Part shown: piece after piece, positions 27,081 to 37,102 of the stretch
Numbering within the stretch: position 1 is the stretch's first letter
Layout of the letters: the number at the start of each line of letters is the position of its first letter
Origin: Paraburkholderia sp. UYCP14C
GTDB taxonomy: Bacteria > Pseudomonadota > Gammaproteobacteria > Burkholderiales > Burkholderiaceae
NCBI RefSeq assembly: GCF_004197395.1
Contig: NZ_SELS01000007.1
Coordinates: 183,908-247,907, forward strand
Direction of reading: 5' to 3'
Length of the DNA stretch: 64,000 bases
Made by a program: the position numbers and the translations under genes
Notes under the pieces: model-generated
The model's database searches: none
Told to the model about the DNA's origin: nothing
What the model saw: only the letters and a program-made list of their open reading frames with translations

Positions 27081-28127
27081 TCAATCGAACGTCAGATGGA
27101 CCTTCATCGACTGCGAGCGGTCCAGCGCCACTTCGAACGCATGGTTCGCGTCGTGCATCGCGAACGCATGCGTCATCAGCGGACGCAGGTCGAGCTTGCC
27201 GGCGGCGATTTCATCGGCGGCCACCGCGTATTCATCGGTGAAGCGAAACGAGCCCCGGTAGCACAACTCTTTCGCCATCACCAGATTCGCCGCGACCGGC
27301 GACTGCCCCGCGGGCAGATTGCCGACCTGGATCACGGTGCCGCCCGCGCGCGCCGCACGCAACGCGGTGTCGAGCCCGGCGGGACTGCCCGATGCTTCGA
27401 TGACGACATCGAACGTGCCGCGCCTGTCGGCCCAGCCAGCGATCGTCGCGGTATCGGCGGCATTCACGGCCTGATCCGCGCCGAGTTGCCGCGCGACTTC
27501 CAGCGCGCGCTCGGACAGATCGACCGCGACCAGCCGATGTGCGCCCGCGCGCCGCGCCACGCTGAGCAGAATGCAGCCGATCGGACCGCAGCCGACCAGC
27601 AGCACGCGCGCACCCACCAGCGAGCCCGCCTGCTTCACCGCATGCAACGCAACGGCGAGCGGCTCGGCCATCGACGCCTGCGCGAAATCGACGCCGTCCT
27701 GCACCGGCACGCATTGCCGCGCGGCGACGACGATGTACTGGCGGAACATGCCCTGAGTGTGCGGAAACGTCGACGCACTGCCCATGAAGCGCATGTTCAG
27801 GCAATGATTCGGCATCCCGGTCGCGCAGAAGCGGCAGGTGCCGCACGCCAGACCCGGATTGACGGCGACGCGTTGCCCGCGCGCGAGTCCCTGCTCCGCG
27901 CCGACACCGTCGCCGAGCAGGTCGATTTCACCGGCCACTTCGTGACCGAGCACGAACGGCTCGCGCACCGCGAAGTCGCCGCTTTTGCCTTTGAAGTAAT
28001 ACGACAGATCCGAGCCGCAGATGCCACCCGCGCGCACCCGTACGCGCACCTGCCCCGGACCGGGTTCGGGTGGCTCGAGTTCGTCGATGCGAATCAGTTT
28101 AGGTTCGTGAAGTACGGCTGCGAGCAT
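27081..28127 (-). CDS. Zinc-dependent sugar-acid dehydrogenase (L-gulonate/L-idonate 5-dehydrogenase-like, RspB type)
   Basis: A 348-residue medium-chain alcohol dehydrogenase. Catalytic zinc residues are in GGICGSDLSYY and LGHEVAGE; the structural zinc loop is CGTCRFCATGMPNHC; the Rossmann motif is GCGPIG. The ATG at 28127 is chosen because GGAG precedes it by about 8 bp; an upstream in-frame ATG (28163) overlaps the adjacent gene. Pairing with ManD mirrors rspA-rspB of E. coli, so oxidation of L-gulonate (or L-idonate/galactonate) to fructuronate is the best guess. Confidence 0.82.
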   Translation of the reverse strand: MLAAVLHEPKLIRIDELEPPEPGPGQVRVRVRAGGICGSDLSYYFKGKSGDFAVREPFVLGHEVAGEIDLLGDGVGAEQGLARGQRVAVNPGLACGTCRFCATGMPNHCLNMRFMGSASTFPHTQGMFRQYIVVAARQCVPVQDGVDFAQASMAEPLAVALHAVKQAGSLVGARVLLVGCGPIGCILLSVARRAGAHRLVAVDLSERALEVARQLGADQAVNAADTATIAGWADRRGTFDVVIEASGSPAGLDTALRAARAGGTVIQVGNLPAGQSPVAANLVMAKELCYRGSFRFTDEYAVAADEIAAGKLDLRPLMTHAFAMHDANHAFEVALDRSQSMKVHLTFD

Positions 28128-28159
28128 GATGGACTCCGGGGTTAGCGTCGCGTGCGCGT

Positions 28160-29581
28160 TCAACGGCGCGCAAGCGGAGAAGACTGCGATGACGATGCGA
28201 AGGCGGCTGCCGTGTCATGGGCCGTGTTAGTGGCGGTCGCGCCGCCGCCCCAATCGTGAAGATCGCCGCCGCGCCGACGTGGCGCGGTCTCCGGCAACGT
28301 GAACAGCGACACGGCCGACACGAGACCGAGCACGACCACATAGAGGATCAGCGCGAGCGAATTGCCGTGCGTGACCTGAATCAGCTTGACGGCGACGAGG
28401 CCGAGCACGCCGCTGCCGAGCAGCGAGCCGATCTGCCAGATCAGCGCGATGCCGCTGCAACGCACCCGCGCCGGAAAAAGCTCGGGGAACAACGCGGCCT
28501 GCGGCGCATAGCAGAGACTGTGGCCGATGCTGATCGCGAGGATCATCACGAGTTGCATCGCGCCGCGCTGGCCGCTATCGACCGCGAGAAAAAATGGCAC
28601 CGCGAGCGCCACGTGCCATAGCGCACCGGCGATGAACGTCGCACGCCGGCCGATGCGATCGGACAACGCGCCCGCGAGCGGAATGGTCACCAGTTCGAGC
28701 GCCACCGCGACGATCACCGTTTGCAGCAACATTCCTTGCGCAATGCCGTGTGCTTTGCCGTATGCGAGCACGATCATCGTGTACATCGCGAACGTGCAGG
28801 CTTCGATCAGCTTCGCGCCGACGCCCTTCACGATGGTCGGGCCGAACTGCTTCAGCACCTCGACGACGGGCCGCGAAGCGACCGCCTTGGTGCGCTGGAT
28901 CGTCGCGAAGATCGGCGATTCCTCGGTACGCAGGCGGATGTAAAGGCCAACCGCAACCAGCAGCGCGCTCGCGAGAAACGGAATGCGCCAGCCCCAGTCC
29001 AGCAGTTGCGCGGGCGTCAGCGTCGCCGACAGCAGCGCGAACAGACCGGACGGAATCAGAAAGCCGGCGGGTGCGCCGAGCTGCACGAGACTGGCAAAAA
29101 AGCCGCGCCGCACCGGCGGTGCATATTCGGCGGTGAGCAGCACCGCACCCGCCTGCTCGCCGCCCACACCGAAACCTTGCAACACGCGGATCACGATCAG
29201 CGCGACCGGCGCCCACACGCCGATGGTCTGGTAGTCGGGCAGCAGCCCGATCGCGAAGGTGCCGAGGCCGACGATCAGGATGGTCACGATCAGTGCTTTC
29301 TTGCGGCCGACGCGATCGCCGAAATGGCCGAACACGACGCCGCCGAGCGGCCGCGCAAGAAAGCCGACCGCATAGGTTGCGAAAGCGGCGAGCGTGCCGA
29401 TCAGCGGGTCGGAAGCGGGGAAGAACTTCTGGCCGAACACCAGCACGGCCGCCGTGCCGTAGACGAAGAAGTCGTAGTATTCCGCGGCGGTGCCGATGGT
29501 CGATGCGAAGGCCACGCGGCGCAGCATCGCGGTGCTGGCCGGCGCATTGCCCTGGTTGCCTTGCGGGCGTGTTGAGTTCAA
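28160..29581 (-). CDS. MFS transporter, metabolite:H+ symporter (MHS) family
   Basis: A 473-residue, 12-span symporter. MHS-family marks are STIGTAAEYYDFFVYGTAA near the start, GHFGDRVGRKKALI in loop 2-3, and LQGFGVGGEQAGAVLL. The substrate is probably a carboxylic or sugar acid handled by the neighbouring enzymes. A Ser/Ala-rich, Gly-rich cytosolic tail of about 45 residues follows the last span. Confidence 0.86.
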   Translation of the reverse strand: MNSTRPQGNQGNAPASTAMLRRVAFASTIGTAAEYYDFFVYGTAAVLVFGQKFFPASDPLIGTLAAFATYAVGFLARPLGGVVFGHFGDRVGRKKALIVTILIVGLGTFAIGLLPDYQTIGVWAPVALIVIRVLQGFGVGGEQAGAVLLTAEYAPPVRRGFFASLVQLGAPAGFLIPSGLFALLSATLTPAQLLDWGWRIPFLASALLVAVGLYIRLRTEESPIFATIQRTKAVASRPVVEVLKQFGPTIVKGVGAKLIEACTFAMYTMIVLAYGKAHGIAQGMLLQTVIVAVALELVTIPLAGALSDRIGRRATFIAGALWHVALAVPFFLAVDSGQRGAMQLVMILAISIGHSLCYAPQAALFPELFPARVRCSGIALIWQIGSLLGSGVLGLVAVKLIQVTHGNSLALILYVVVLGLVSAVSLFTLPETAPRRRGGDLHDWGGGATATNTAHDTAAAFASSSQSSPLARR

Positions 29582-29635
29582 GGCTGTCTCCGTGATTCTG
29601 TTTTTACTGAGCGGGAAGGTTGCGCGTCTGCACGC

Positions 29636-30844
29636 TCACCAGTTCCACAGCGTGCCGTCTTCGAGACGCGCGACCGGCAGATAAGCCGGGTCGTACGGAT
29701 AGCGCGCCGCCGCCGCTTCGTCGATATCGACACCATGGCCCGGCGCTTCGCCCGGATGCATCATGCCCTTGTTGAAACTCCACGCATGCGGGAACACTTC
29801 GAGCGCTTCGGCCGGAAAGCCCATGTATTCCTGCACGCCGAAATTCGGCACCCACAGATCGAAATGCAGCGCGGCACCCATGCAGACCGGCGACAGATCC
29901 GACGGACCATGACAGCCCGTTCTCACCTGGTATAACGAAGCAAAATCGGCGATCCGCCGCAGATGCGTAATGCCGCCCGCGTGCGTGAGCGTGGCGCGGA
30001 TATAGTCGATCAACTGCTCCTCGATTAGCTGCTTGCAGTCCCAGATGCTGTTGAACACCTCACCGACCGCAATCGGCGTGACCGTATGCTCGCGGATCAG
30101 CCTGAAACCGGCCTGGTTTTCCGCGGGTGTCGGGTCTTCCATCCAGAACAGCCGATACGGCTCGACCGCTTTGCCGAGCCGCGCGGCTTCGATCGGCGTC
30201 AAACGGTGGTGCACGTCGTGCAGCAGATGCGTGTCGAAGCCGAAGCGCTCGCGCACGGCCTCGAACAGTTTCGGCACGAAATCCAGATACTTTTCCGACG
30301 ACCAGCTCTGCTCCTCCACCGCGCCCTTGGTGGCCGGCTCGTACATGCCGTCGCCCTTCGCGACGCCATACACCGAGCGCATGTTCGGCACGCCGCACTG
30401 AATGCGGATGGCCTGGTAGCCGGCCTCGATATGTTCGGCGTAACGGTCGAGTGCTTCGGGAATATCGCGGCCCGTCGCGTGGCCGTACACCATCACGCCT
30501 TCGCGCGACGCGCCGCCGAGCAGCTTGTAAAGCGGCATGCCGGTGACCTTGCCGAGGATGTCCCACAAGGCCATGTCGACCGCGGCGATCGCCGTCATCG
30601 TGACGGGACCGCGCCGCCAGTACGCGCCTTTGTAGAGGAATTGCCAGGTGTCCTCGATACGCGCGGGATCGCGGCCGATCAGCAGCGGGCACACGTGGTC
30701 CTTCAGATACGACGCGACCGCCAGTTCGCGGCCGTTCAGCGTGGCATCGCCGATGCCGTGTACGCCCTCGTCGGTGACGATTTTCAGCGTGACGAAATTG
30801 CGGCCCGGGCACGTGACGATGACGTCGGCGCGAACGATTTTCAT
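29636..30844 (-). CDS. manD: D-mannonate dehydratase, enolase superfamily
   Basis: A 402-residue enolase-superfamily dehydratase of the ManD/RspA subgroup. It has a capping domain (residues 1-120, with [20 protein letters not shown]) and a barrel with metal ligands in [17 protein letters not shown] and [11 protein letters not shown], plus the ManD-type C-terminal [21 protein letters not shown]. It converts D-mannonate to 2-keto-3-deoxy-D-gluconate. Some family members act on D-gluconate or have very low activity, which sequence alone does not settle. Confidence 0.85.
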   Translation of the reverse strand: MKIVRADVIVTCPGRNFVTLKIVTDEGVHGIGDATLNGRELAVASYLKDHVCPLLIGRDPARIEDTWQFLYKGAYWRRGPVTMTAIAAVDMALWDILGKVTGMPLYKLLGGASREGVMVYGHATGRDIPEALDRYAEHIEAGYQAIRIQCGVPNMRSVYGVAKGDGMYEPATKGAVEEQSWSSEKYLDFVPKLFEAVRERFGFDTHLLHDVHHRLTPIEAARLGKAVEPYRLFWMEDPTPAENQAGFRLIREHTVTPIAVGEVFNSIWDCKQLIEEQLIDYIRATLTHAGGITHLRRIADFASLYQVRTGCHGPSDLSPVCMGAALHFDLWVPNFGVQEYMGFPAEALEVFPHAWSFNKGMMHPGEAPGHGVDIDEAAAARYPYDPAYLPVARLEDGTLWNW

Positions 30845-31009
30845 GAGTTGTTCCTGGCAGAAAACGGGGAACCGCGATGACGGGCCAACCGGACATGGCG
30901 GCATAAAAATCACTGCATCAGCCTGTCTCAAGCTGTTGGAACGATGCTACCATACAAGTATAGTTAATCGTCAAATCAGGGTTTCCCCGCCCCTTCCGGA
31001 CCACTTTCC
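30845..31009. promoter_or_regulatory. Divergent manD/uxuB promoter with ATAC-AA-GTAT element
   Basis: ATACAAGTAT (30952-30961) is an interrupted palindrome of the GntR type. Read on the minus strand it is part of TTGTATGGTAGC. A related TAGTATGGTGC occurs upstream of the GntR gene (about 25695-25685, minus strand). A shared GTATGGT core suggests one regulator for both ends of the module. Confidence 0.45.
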
Positions 31010-32509
31010 ATGACTGCCGCCACCTTCGAGTTGCCGCCGAACTGTCTGTCCCGTGATGCGCTGCCTGCACTGCAAGCGCATCTGCTGTCGCCGCAATGGC
31101 GGGAGCCGCGCATCGGCATCGTGCATCTGGGGATCGGCAATTTTCATCGCGCGCATCAGGCGCTCTACACGGAAGAAGCGATGCTGGCCGCCGGCGGCGA
31201 CTGGGGGATTTGCGGCGTGACGCTGCAGGGCGACGTCGGCAAACGCGACGCGTTGATGGAACAGCAGGGGCTGTACAGTCTCGTCGAACGCGGGCCCGAC
31301 GGTGCCAGGGTCACGGTCATCCGCGCGCTGCGCGAAGTGCTGGCGATGCCCGCCGACGCCACCGCGCTGTTCGCGCGGCTTGCCGACCCGCTGGTGCGGA
31401 TCGTCTCGCTGACCGTCACCGAAAAAGGCTATTGCCGCGATCCGAAGACCGGCGAAGTCGATCTCGACGATGCCGCCATCCAGCGCGACCTCGCCGATCC
31501 GCTCGCGCCGCGCACGGTGCCGGGCATCCTCGTCGCGGCGTTGCGCGCCCGGCGCGACACCGCGAACGGGCAGCCCTTCACGGTGCTGTCGTGCGACAAC
31601 CTTTCGCACAACGGCGCCGCGCTGCGCCAGGTGGTGTGCTCGTTCGCCCGGCAACTCGACGCCGGGCTCGCCGACTGGATCGCCGCCGAAGTCGCGTTTC
31701 CGTCGACGATGGTCGATCGCATCGTCCCCGCCACCACCGACGCCGAGCGCGTCACCACGGCCGAACAACTCGGCTACCGCGACGCCGCGCCGGTGCCTTG
31801 CGAGCCGTTCAGGCAATGGGTGATCGAAGATCGATTTACGCAGGGCCGGCCCGCGTGGGAAGCGGTCGGCGCGCAACTCGTCGACGATGTGATGCCGTTC
31901 GAACTCGCGAAGCTGCGCATGCTGAACGGCACGCATTCGACGCTCGCGTACCTGTCGATGCTCGGCGGCTTCGACACGATCGACGCGGCGATCGCCGAGC
32001 CCGCGCTGCGCAATCTGATCCACGCAATGATGAGCGACGAAATCGCGCCGACGCTGAGCATGCCCGCATCGTTCGACCTTGCCGGCTATCGCGACGCGTT
32101 GCTCGCGCGTTACGCAAACCCGGCGCTCAAGCACCGTTGCGCGCAGATCGCGATGGACGGCAGCCAGAAGCTGCCGCCGCGTTTGCTCGCGACCATCGCG
32201 GCGCGCATCGACGCGGGCCAGCCGTATCGGCGGCTCGCGCTCGCCGTCGCCGCGTGGATGACGTTCCTGCGCGGCCACGCCGACGACGGCACGCGCTACG
32301 AAATCAACGACCCGCTCGCGGCGCGGCTGACGGCGCTGGCGGCGTCCGCGCAAGACGACACGCAGGCGCTGATGAACGCGCTACTCGGCGTACGTGAAGT
32401 GTTCGATGCGAAGCTCGCGGATCACGCGGCATTCAGAACGACGCTCGCTGACGCGTTGCGTCTGTTGCAGCAAAAAGGCGCACGCGGCGCAATCGCGGCG
32501 TGGCAATAG
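31010..32509 (+). CDS. uxuB: Mannitol dehydrogenase-family oxidoreductase (fructuronate reductase/UxuB-like)
   Basis: A 499-residue polyol-specific long-chain dehydrogenase. The N-terminal NAD site has IGIVHLGIGNFHRAHQALY; catalytic motifs are LTVTEKGY, the SCDNLSHNG block and KLRMLNGTHS with the catalytic lysine. With ManD next door, interconversion of D-fructuronate and D-mannonate is more likely than mannitol oxidation. The symbol reflects that inference. Divergent from manD. Confidence 0.78.
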   Translation: MTAATFELPPNCLSRDALPALQAHLLSPQWREPRIGIVHLGIGNFHRAHQALYTEEAMLAAGGDWGICGVTLQGDVGKRDALMEQQGLYSLVERGPDGARVTVIRALREVLAMPADATALFARLADPLVRIVSLTVTEKGYCRDPKTGEVDLDDAAIQRDLADPLAPRTVPGILVAALRARRDTANGQPFTVLSCDNLSHNGAALRQVVCSFARQLDAGLADWIAAEVAFPSTMVDRIVPATTDAERVTTAEQLGYRDAAPVPCEPFRQWVIEDRFTQGRPAWEAVGAQLVDDVMPFELAKLRMLNGTHSTLAYLSMLGGFDTIDAAIAEPALRNLIHAMMSDEIAPTLSMPASFDLAGYRDALLARYANPALKHRCAQIAMDGSQKLPPRLLATIAARIDAGQPYRRLALAVAAWMTFLRGHADDGTRYEINDPLAARLTALAASAQDDTQALMNALLGVREVFDAKLADHAAFRTTLADALRLLQQKGARGAIAAWQ

Positions 32510-32539
32510 AAAGCGCTCAGTGGCGCGGATCACGGCGCG

Positions 32540-34378
32540 TCACGCGGTGGGCTCCGCCTCGCGCCCCTCGGTCGCATCGCGCGCGGCGTGCGCGTGGACG
32601 AGCTGGTCGTGGGCAAGCCTCGCCTGCTCGGCCTGTTCGTCGAGGCGCGCCGCAAGCAGATCCCGATAGCGCAGATACGCGCAACGGCCGCCCGATTTCG
32701 CCGCATACATCGCGGCATCGGCGTTCAGCAGCAGTTCCTCGGCGTTGCCGCTGTCGTGCGGAAACTCGCTGATGCCGATGCTTGCGCCGACCGTCATGCT
32801 GTTGCCGTCGACGGTCAGCGTTTCGTTCAGCGCATCCATGATGCGCTCGGCGATCGCAGGCGTGACCTCCGCCGCGCGCGGCCCTTCGATCAGCACGATG
32901 AATTCGTCGCCGCCGAGCCGCGCGACCACGTCACCGGCATACAGCACGTCCTTCAGCCGGCACGCGACCGCGACCAGCACCTTGTCGCCAACGGAGTGAC
33001 CGAACTGATCGTTGATCTGCTTGAAGCGGTCGAGGTCGACGAACAGCACCGCGAGACCTTCATGGCGGAACCGTGCCTCGTCGATCGCCCCTTCGAGCTT
33101 CTGCATGAACAGCATGCGGTTCGGCAAGCCGGTCAGCACGTCATGCGAGGCCAGATGCACGAGTTCGCTCTGCTTGCTGTGCAGCGCATCCATCTGCGCG
33201 CGGATTTCGCGCCGCAAACGCTCGAAGCAGCGCGCGAGCACGCCGATTTCGTCGGTGCGCTTGAGCGGCAGCGTGTGCATCGCGTGCTCGGCGAACAGGT
33301 GCGTCGCCGCATGCGCGAGCAGATGCAGCGGCTTGGTCAGCGCCCGCGCGAACAGAATGGCCAGCAGCACCGACAATGCGCTGAACACCAGCACCATGCG
33401 AATGATCCGCGAGCCGAGCTGATTGGCGCCGGTCAACACGTCCTCGAGCGGCTTCGCGAGACCGAGCACGATGAAGCGGTTGCCCTCCGAACCGCCGAAC
33501 GGCCGCCGCACGAACGCGAGCACATGGCCGGCCGCCTCGCCGGACCCCGTGAGACCGTTGACGCGCACTTCGCTCTGGCGTTGCTCGAATAGCTGCCTGG
33601 TGACCGGAAAGCTGTCCTGCATCAACACGCGCCGGCCGCGGTCGAAGCCGAAGGTTTGCGTCGCGTCGGGATGCACCAGGAAATCGCCCCACTCGTTCGC
33701 CAGATAAACCTGGTAGTCGCTCGGCAGATCGCTCTGCAAACGCCGCAACATGCCGGCCAGATCGATGTCGATCACGACGACGCCAACCACCGTGCCGCGC
33801 TCATCCGCGATCGGCGTGCCGAGGCGCAGCGTCGGCTTGCCTTGCGCCGCATGCGTGCCGTACTCGTGATTGACCGAGATCGGCGACGTGTAAATGCGGC
33901 CCGGCGAAAACGCGAGGGTTTCGAATACGTAGGGGAACTGAGATTTTTCCTGCAGATCGTCACCCTGCACGCGCACGAGGCCGTCGCTGTCGCGATCGAA
34001 ACGGATCAGCTCGAGCCCGTGATGGTGCCGGGTGATCAGCCGCACCTGCAGATACTCCGGGTGATGCAGCATGAAGCTCGAATACACCTGCGCGAGCCGC
34101 TCGCGGCCGAGGTTCGGGCCGATGCCGTCGTCGGTCTGCGCGACGCTCACCGACGACGGCATCGTCGCGAGCACGAGCGCGTCCGCCGCGACGTCGTCGA
34201 TCGATACCGCGATGCGCTGGCCGAGCAGCTCCGTCGAAGTCTGCAGGCTGTGCTCCGCTTCGTTGACCAGCATCGTGCGATTCGCGCGATACGCGTAATA
34301 GCCGGTCGCGCCCGACGCCAGCACGCCGATGCACGCGAGCAGAACGGACAGCTTGAAGGTCAGGCCGCGATGCAGCAT
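32540..34378 (-). CDS. Membrane diguanylate cyclase: dCache-HAMP-GGDEF
   Basis: A 612-residue inner-membrane enzyme. TM1 is at about 8-27, a periplasmic dCache sensor at 28-320 (motif SPGRIYTSPISVNHEYG), TM2 at 325-344, HAMP to about 395, and GGDEF at 410-575 with an intact active site G489-G490-D491-E492-F493. The residue five before GGDEF that would start the RxxD inhibitory site is Y, so feedback inhibition by c-di-GMP through that site is probably absent. No EAL domain. Its ATG overlaps the stop of the PotD-like gene by 1 bp (TGATG), so the two should be translated together. Confidence 0.88.
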   Translation of the reverse strand: MLHRGLTFKLSVLLACIGVLASGATGYYAYRANRTMLVNEAEHSLQTSTELLGQRIAVSIDDVAADALVLATMPSSVSVAQTDDGIGPNLGRERLAQVYSSFMLHHPEYLQVRLITRHHHGLELIRFDRDSDGLVRVQGDDLQEKSQFPYVFETLAFSPGRIYTSPISVNHEYGTHAAQGKPTLRLGTPIADERGTVVGVVVIDIDLAGMLRRLQSDLPSDYQVYLANEWGDFLVHPDATQTFGFDRGRRVLMQDSFPVTRQLFEQRQSEVRVNGLTGSGEAAGHVLAFVRRPFGGSEGNRFIVLGLAKPLEDVLTGANQLGSRIIRMVLVFSALSVLLAILFARALTKPLHLLAHAATHLFAEHAMHTLPLKRTDEIGVLARCFERLRREIRAQMDALHSKQSELVHLASHDVLTGLPNRMLFMQKLEGAIDEARFRHEGLAVLFVDLDRFKQINDQFGHSVGDKVLVAVACRLKDVLYAGDVVARLGGDEFIVLIEGPRAAEVTPAIAERIMDALNETLTVDGNSMTVGASIGISEFPHDSGNAEELLLNADAAMYAAKSGGRCAYLRYRDLLAARLDEQAEQARLAHDQLVHAHAARDATEGREAEPTA

Positions 34379-35634
34379 CAGAAGCGCTCCGAACGGTCGC
34401 CCGACACGATGCGCGCCCACAGTTGCTCGCGGCGGTCGATATCCTCGACCGGACTGATCCAGACGATGTGTGCGTTGGCGGCGCTGCCTTCGGCCGGCTC
34501 GGACAGCGTATTCGCGAGCCCCTGCCGCTGGGTCAGCAACGCGCTCACGCTCGGTTCGAGCATGTAGTTGATCCACGCGAGCGCGAGCGGCCGGTCGCTC
34601 GCCGCGCGCGTCATCGACCAGCAGTCGAGCCATGCGAGCGCGCCTTCGTCCGGAATCACATAGCCGACATCGGCGCCCGCGCGGCGCAGCAACTGCACCT
34701 GCTGCGTGCCGTAGTTGCCGAACATCAGCGCGACCTTGTGCTGGATGAAGAACGCGGTCGCCTCCTCGGGCAGCGTGTAGTAGGTCAGCAGGTTGCGGCG
34801 CAGATCGACGAGCTTGTGCGCGATCGTGCGCATCTGCGCGGGGTCGAGTTGAAACGGATGCGGATAGCCGAGCGCGAGCGCGGTGAACGAGAAGTTGTGC
34901 TGCGCGCTATTGAAGTCGAGCACCTTGCCGCGATAGCGCGGGTTCCACAGTTCGAGCATCGAATGCGGCGCCACCGGAATCTGCTGGCGATCGTAGATGA
35001 GTCCCATCGACGAATAGGTGAACGGAATCGCATACACCTTGCCCGCCGACGTCAGGCCGTCGATCGAGCCGAGCGCCTGGAAACGCGGCAACTGCTTCTT
35101 CGTATTCGGCAGGCTCGCGAGATCGAGCGGCGCGAGCAGGTTCGCCTGCCTGTAGCGGCGAATTTCGGCGGTGTTGGCGGCGAGCACGTCGAACGGCGCG
35201 GAGCCCTTGGTGTGCATCTGCGCCCACAGCGCTTCGTCGGAATCGACGAGCGTGACCTCGACCTTCGCACCATAGCGCGTTTCGAAGGCCTTCACGACGT
35301 CCGGGTCCGCGTAGCCGGGCCATGCCAGCACGTGCAGCACTTTATCGGCGGCCGAGGCGGGCGTCGCCGCGCCGAAGCCCGCGCACAGCAATACGCCTGT
35401 CAGAACGAGAACGCGCGGGACGCGAGGTAAAAACCCGGACAAAACGTCACAGCAAAATCCGCATGTGCCAATCGATGAAAATCCCGATGTAACGCCCGAC
35501 AAAAAACCACCCAAAAAACGGCGCCGCAATAATGCCGCGCGAGCACTCGCGCCGGCGCTCGCGATTCGTCGCTTAAAAGTCTGTTTACAACAGCCTGTTT
35601 GATCCGCCGTGAACATCGTGTGCATGAATAACAC
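34378..35634 (-). CDS. Orphan PotD-like periplasmic substrate-binding protein
   Basis: A polyamine-type binding protein (SBP_bac_8/PotD class) without any ABC permease or ATPase gene nearby. The mature region begins near AADKVLHVLAWPGYADPDVVKAF; ligand-region motifs include YSSMGLIYD, LMFGNYG and VIPDEGALAWLDCW. The N-terminus is uncertain: the first ATGs (35634, 35616) give an unusually long, Arg/Phe-rich leader, and a shorter start, perhaps TTG, just before the LVLTGVLLCAGFGAATPASA signal peptide may be real. Coupling to a GGDEF gene suggests a sensory rather than transport role. Confidence 0.8.
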   Translation of the reverse strand: MLFMHTMFTADQTGCCKQTFKRRIASAGASARAALLRRRFLGGFLSGVTSGFSSIGTCGFCCDVLSGFLPRVPRVLVLTGVLLCAGFGAATPASAADKVLHVLAWPGYADPDVVKAFETRYGAKVEVTLVDSDEALWAQMHTKGSAPFDVLAANTAEIRRYRQANLLAPLDLASLPNTKKQLPRFQALGSIDGLTSAGKVYAIPFTYSSMGLIYDRQQIPVAPHSMLELWNPRYRGKVLDFNSAQHNFSFTALALGYPHPFQLDPAQMRTIAHKLVDLRRNLLTYYTLPEEATAFFIQHKVALMFGNYGTQQVQLLRRAGADVGYVIPDEGALAWLDCWSMTRAASDRPLALAWINYMLEPSVSALLTQRQGLANTLSEPAEGSAANAHIVWISPVEDIDRREQLWARIVSGDRSERF

Positions 35635-36278
35635 CGTTTAGCAGAAAGGCCTTTTGAGCGAGCGCAAAAACGCGCGGCATTTGAATCTTGACGGCTGTCC
35701 GACGACATGCCTCAGAGCGATCCCCGCCTGCGCGGGCGCTCGGCGTCCAGCACAGGGAGCATCGATGATAGCGCCAAAGCCTTCGTTTTTGCAGCGGTTC
35801 TAATCAGCGGCGAAAAAATATCGGGCGTTGGTAATAACGTGTAAGGCGAAGGTCTCGACGCCGCTGTTAATTAACGGCAAATTCAGCCGCGGACTTTAAC
35901 GATCCGTCCACGTTTCAAACTTGTGTTTCAAACCTGTTTCGGCGAACCTGCCAGAAAACCGTCGTAAATCCCGGTCGATTACGCTCGCCCGCCGATCGTA
36001 TTACCGCTCCCGCATTACACCCGCGTTACGCAATGCCCACCAACGGTGTACGATCCGGGCGCACCGGCTTGGGCGCAAGCGCTGGTCTAGAGGGTCTCCT
36101 CCTGCGCCATCCGGTGTTCTACTAGCTTCCCAATATTTTTGAACTGATAAGCTTGGCGCGCGTTGCAGGTCACCCCGGCTTGCATCCTGACCAGAAGCCC
36201 GATTGCGAGTCGCGCCGGGCGTCCCAAGGCGGCACAACCGTCGAGGGAGTAATTGAACTACACCGAGGAGTAAAAACA
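35635..36278. other. 644-bp intergenic region
   Basis: No gene is supported here. It contains the palindrome GTTAATTAAC (35866-35875) embedded in GCCGCT...GGC, and AT-richer DNA around 35800-35900 that may hold promoters for both divergent genes. GAGGAG at 36266-36271 is the ribosome binding site of the downstream binding-protein gene. Confidence 0.5.
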
Positions 36279-37061
36279 GTGAAAAAACTGCTAGCGGCTT
36301 TGACGGTTGCTCTAATTGCCACCGTCTCGATTGGCGCACACGCTAAAGATTGGTCGACGATCCGTTTTGGCGTTGATGCCAGCTATCCCCCGTTCGAGTC
36401 GAAAGGCACGGACGGCAAGCTCGTTGGCTTCGATATCGACCTCGGCAACGAAATCTGCAAGCGCGTCGGTGCGAAGTGCGTGTGGGTGGAAAACGACTTC
36501 GACGGCATGATTCCGGCACTGAAGGCGAAGAAGTTCGACGGCGTGCTGTCGTCGATGTCGATGACGCCGCAACGCGCCGAGCAGATCGCCTTCTCGACGA
36601 AGCTGTTCAACACGCCGACGCGCCTCGTCGCGAAGGAAGGCTCGGGCATCCTGCCGACCGCCGACTCGCTGAAGGGCAAGACGGTGGGCGTCGAACAGGG
36701 CACGATCCAGGAAACCTACGCGAAGACGTACTGGGAGCCGGCGGGCGCGAAAGTCGTGCCGTACCAGAACCAGGACCAGGTCTATGCCGATCTGATCTCC
36801 GGCCGTCTGGACGCAGCACTGCAAGACGCGGTGCAGGCTGAAATCGGCTTCCTGAAGACGCCGCGCGGCAAGGGTTTCGCGTTCGTCGGCAAAGATCTCG
36901 TCGATCCGAAGATCCTCGGCAACGGCGCCGGCATCGGCATGCGCAAGGAGGACACCGATCTGAAGGCGAAGGTCGACAAGGCGATCGCCGACATCATCAA
37001 GGACGGCACCTACAAGAAGATCGAGAAGAAGTACTTCGACTTCGACGTGTACGGCAGCTAA
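36279..37061 (+). CDS. Basic amino-acid ABC transporter periplasmic binding protein (HisJ/ArgT type)
   Basis: A 260-residue SBP_bac_3 protein. GTG at 36279 follows GAGGAG at 8-bp spacing; the signal peptide is MKKLLAALTVALIATVSIG with cleavage after AHA. The family patterns IRFGVDASYPPFESKG, GFDIDLGNEIC, and DGMIPALKAKKFDGVLSSM identify the lysine/arginine/ornithine/histidine group. No permease follows; a terminator lies 40 bp downstream, so the gene is monocistronic here. Confidence 0.88.
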   Translation: MKKLLAALTVALIATVSIGAHAKDWSTIRFGVDASYPPFESKGTDGKLVGFDIDLGNEICKRVGAKCVWVENDFDGMIPALKAKKFDGVLSSMSMTPQRAEQIAFSTKLFNTPTRLVAKEGSGILPTADSLKGKTVGVEQGTIQETYAKTYWEPAGAKVVPYQNQDQVYADLISGRLDAALQDAVQAEIGFLKTPRGKGFAFVGKDLVDPKILGNGAGIGMRKEDTDLKAKVDKAIADIIKDGTYKKIEKKYFDFDVYGS

Positions 37062-37102
37062 ATCGCCCACGCGCGCCTCACGGCGCGCCGGCAGCTTGCC
37101 CG

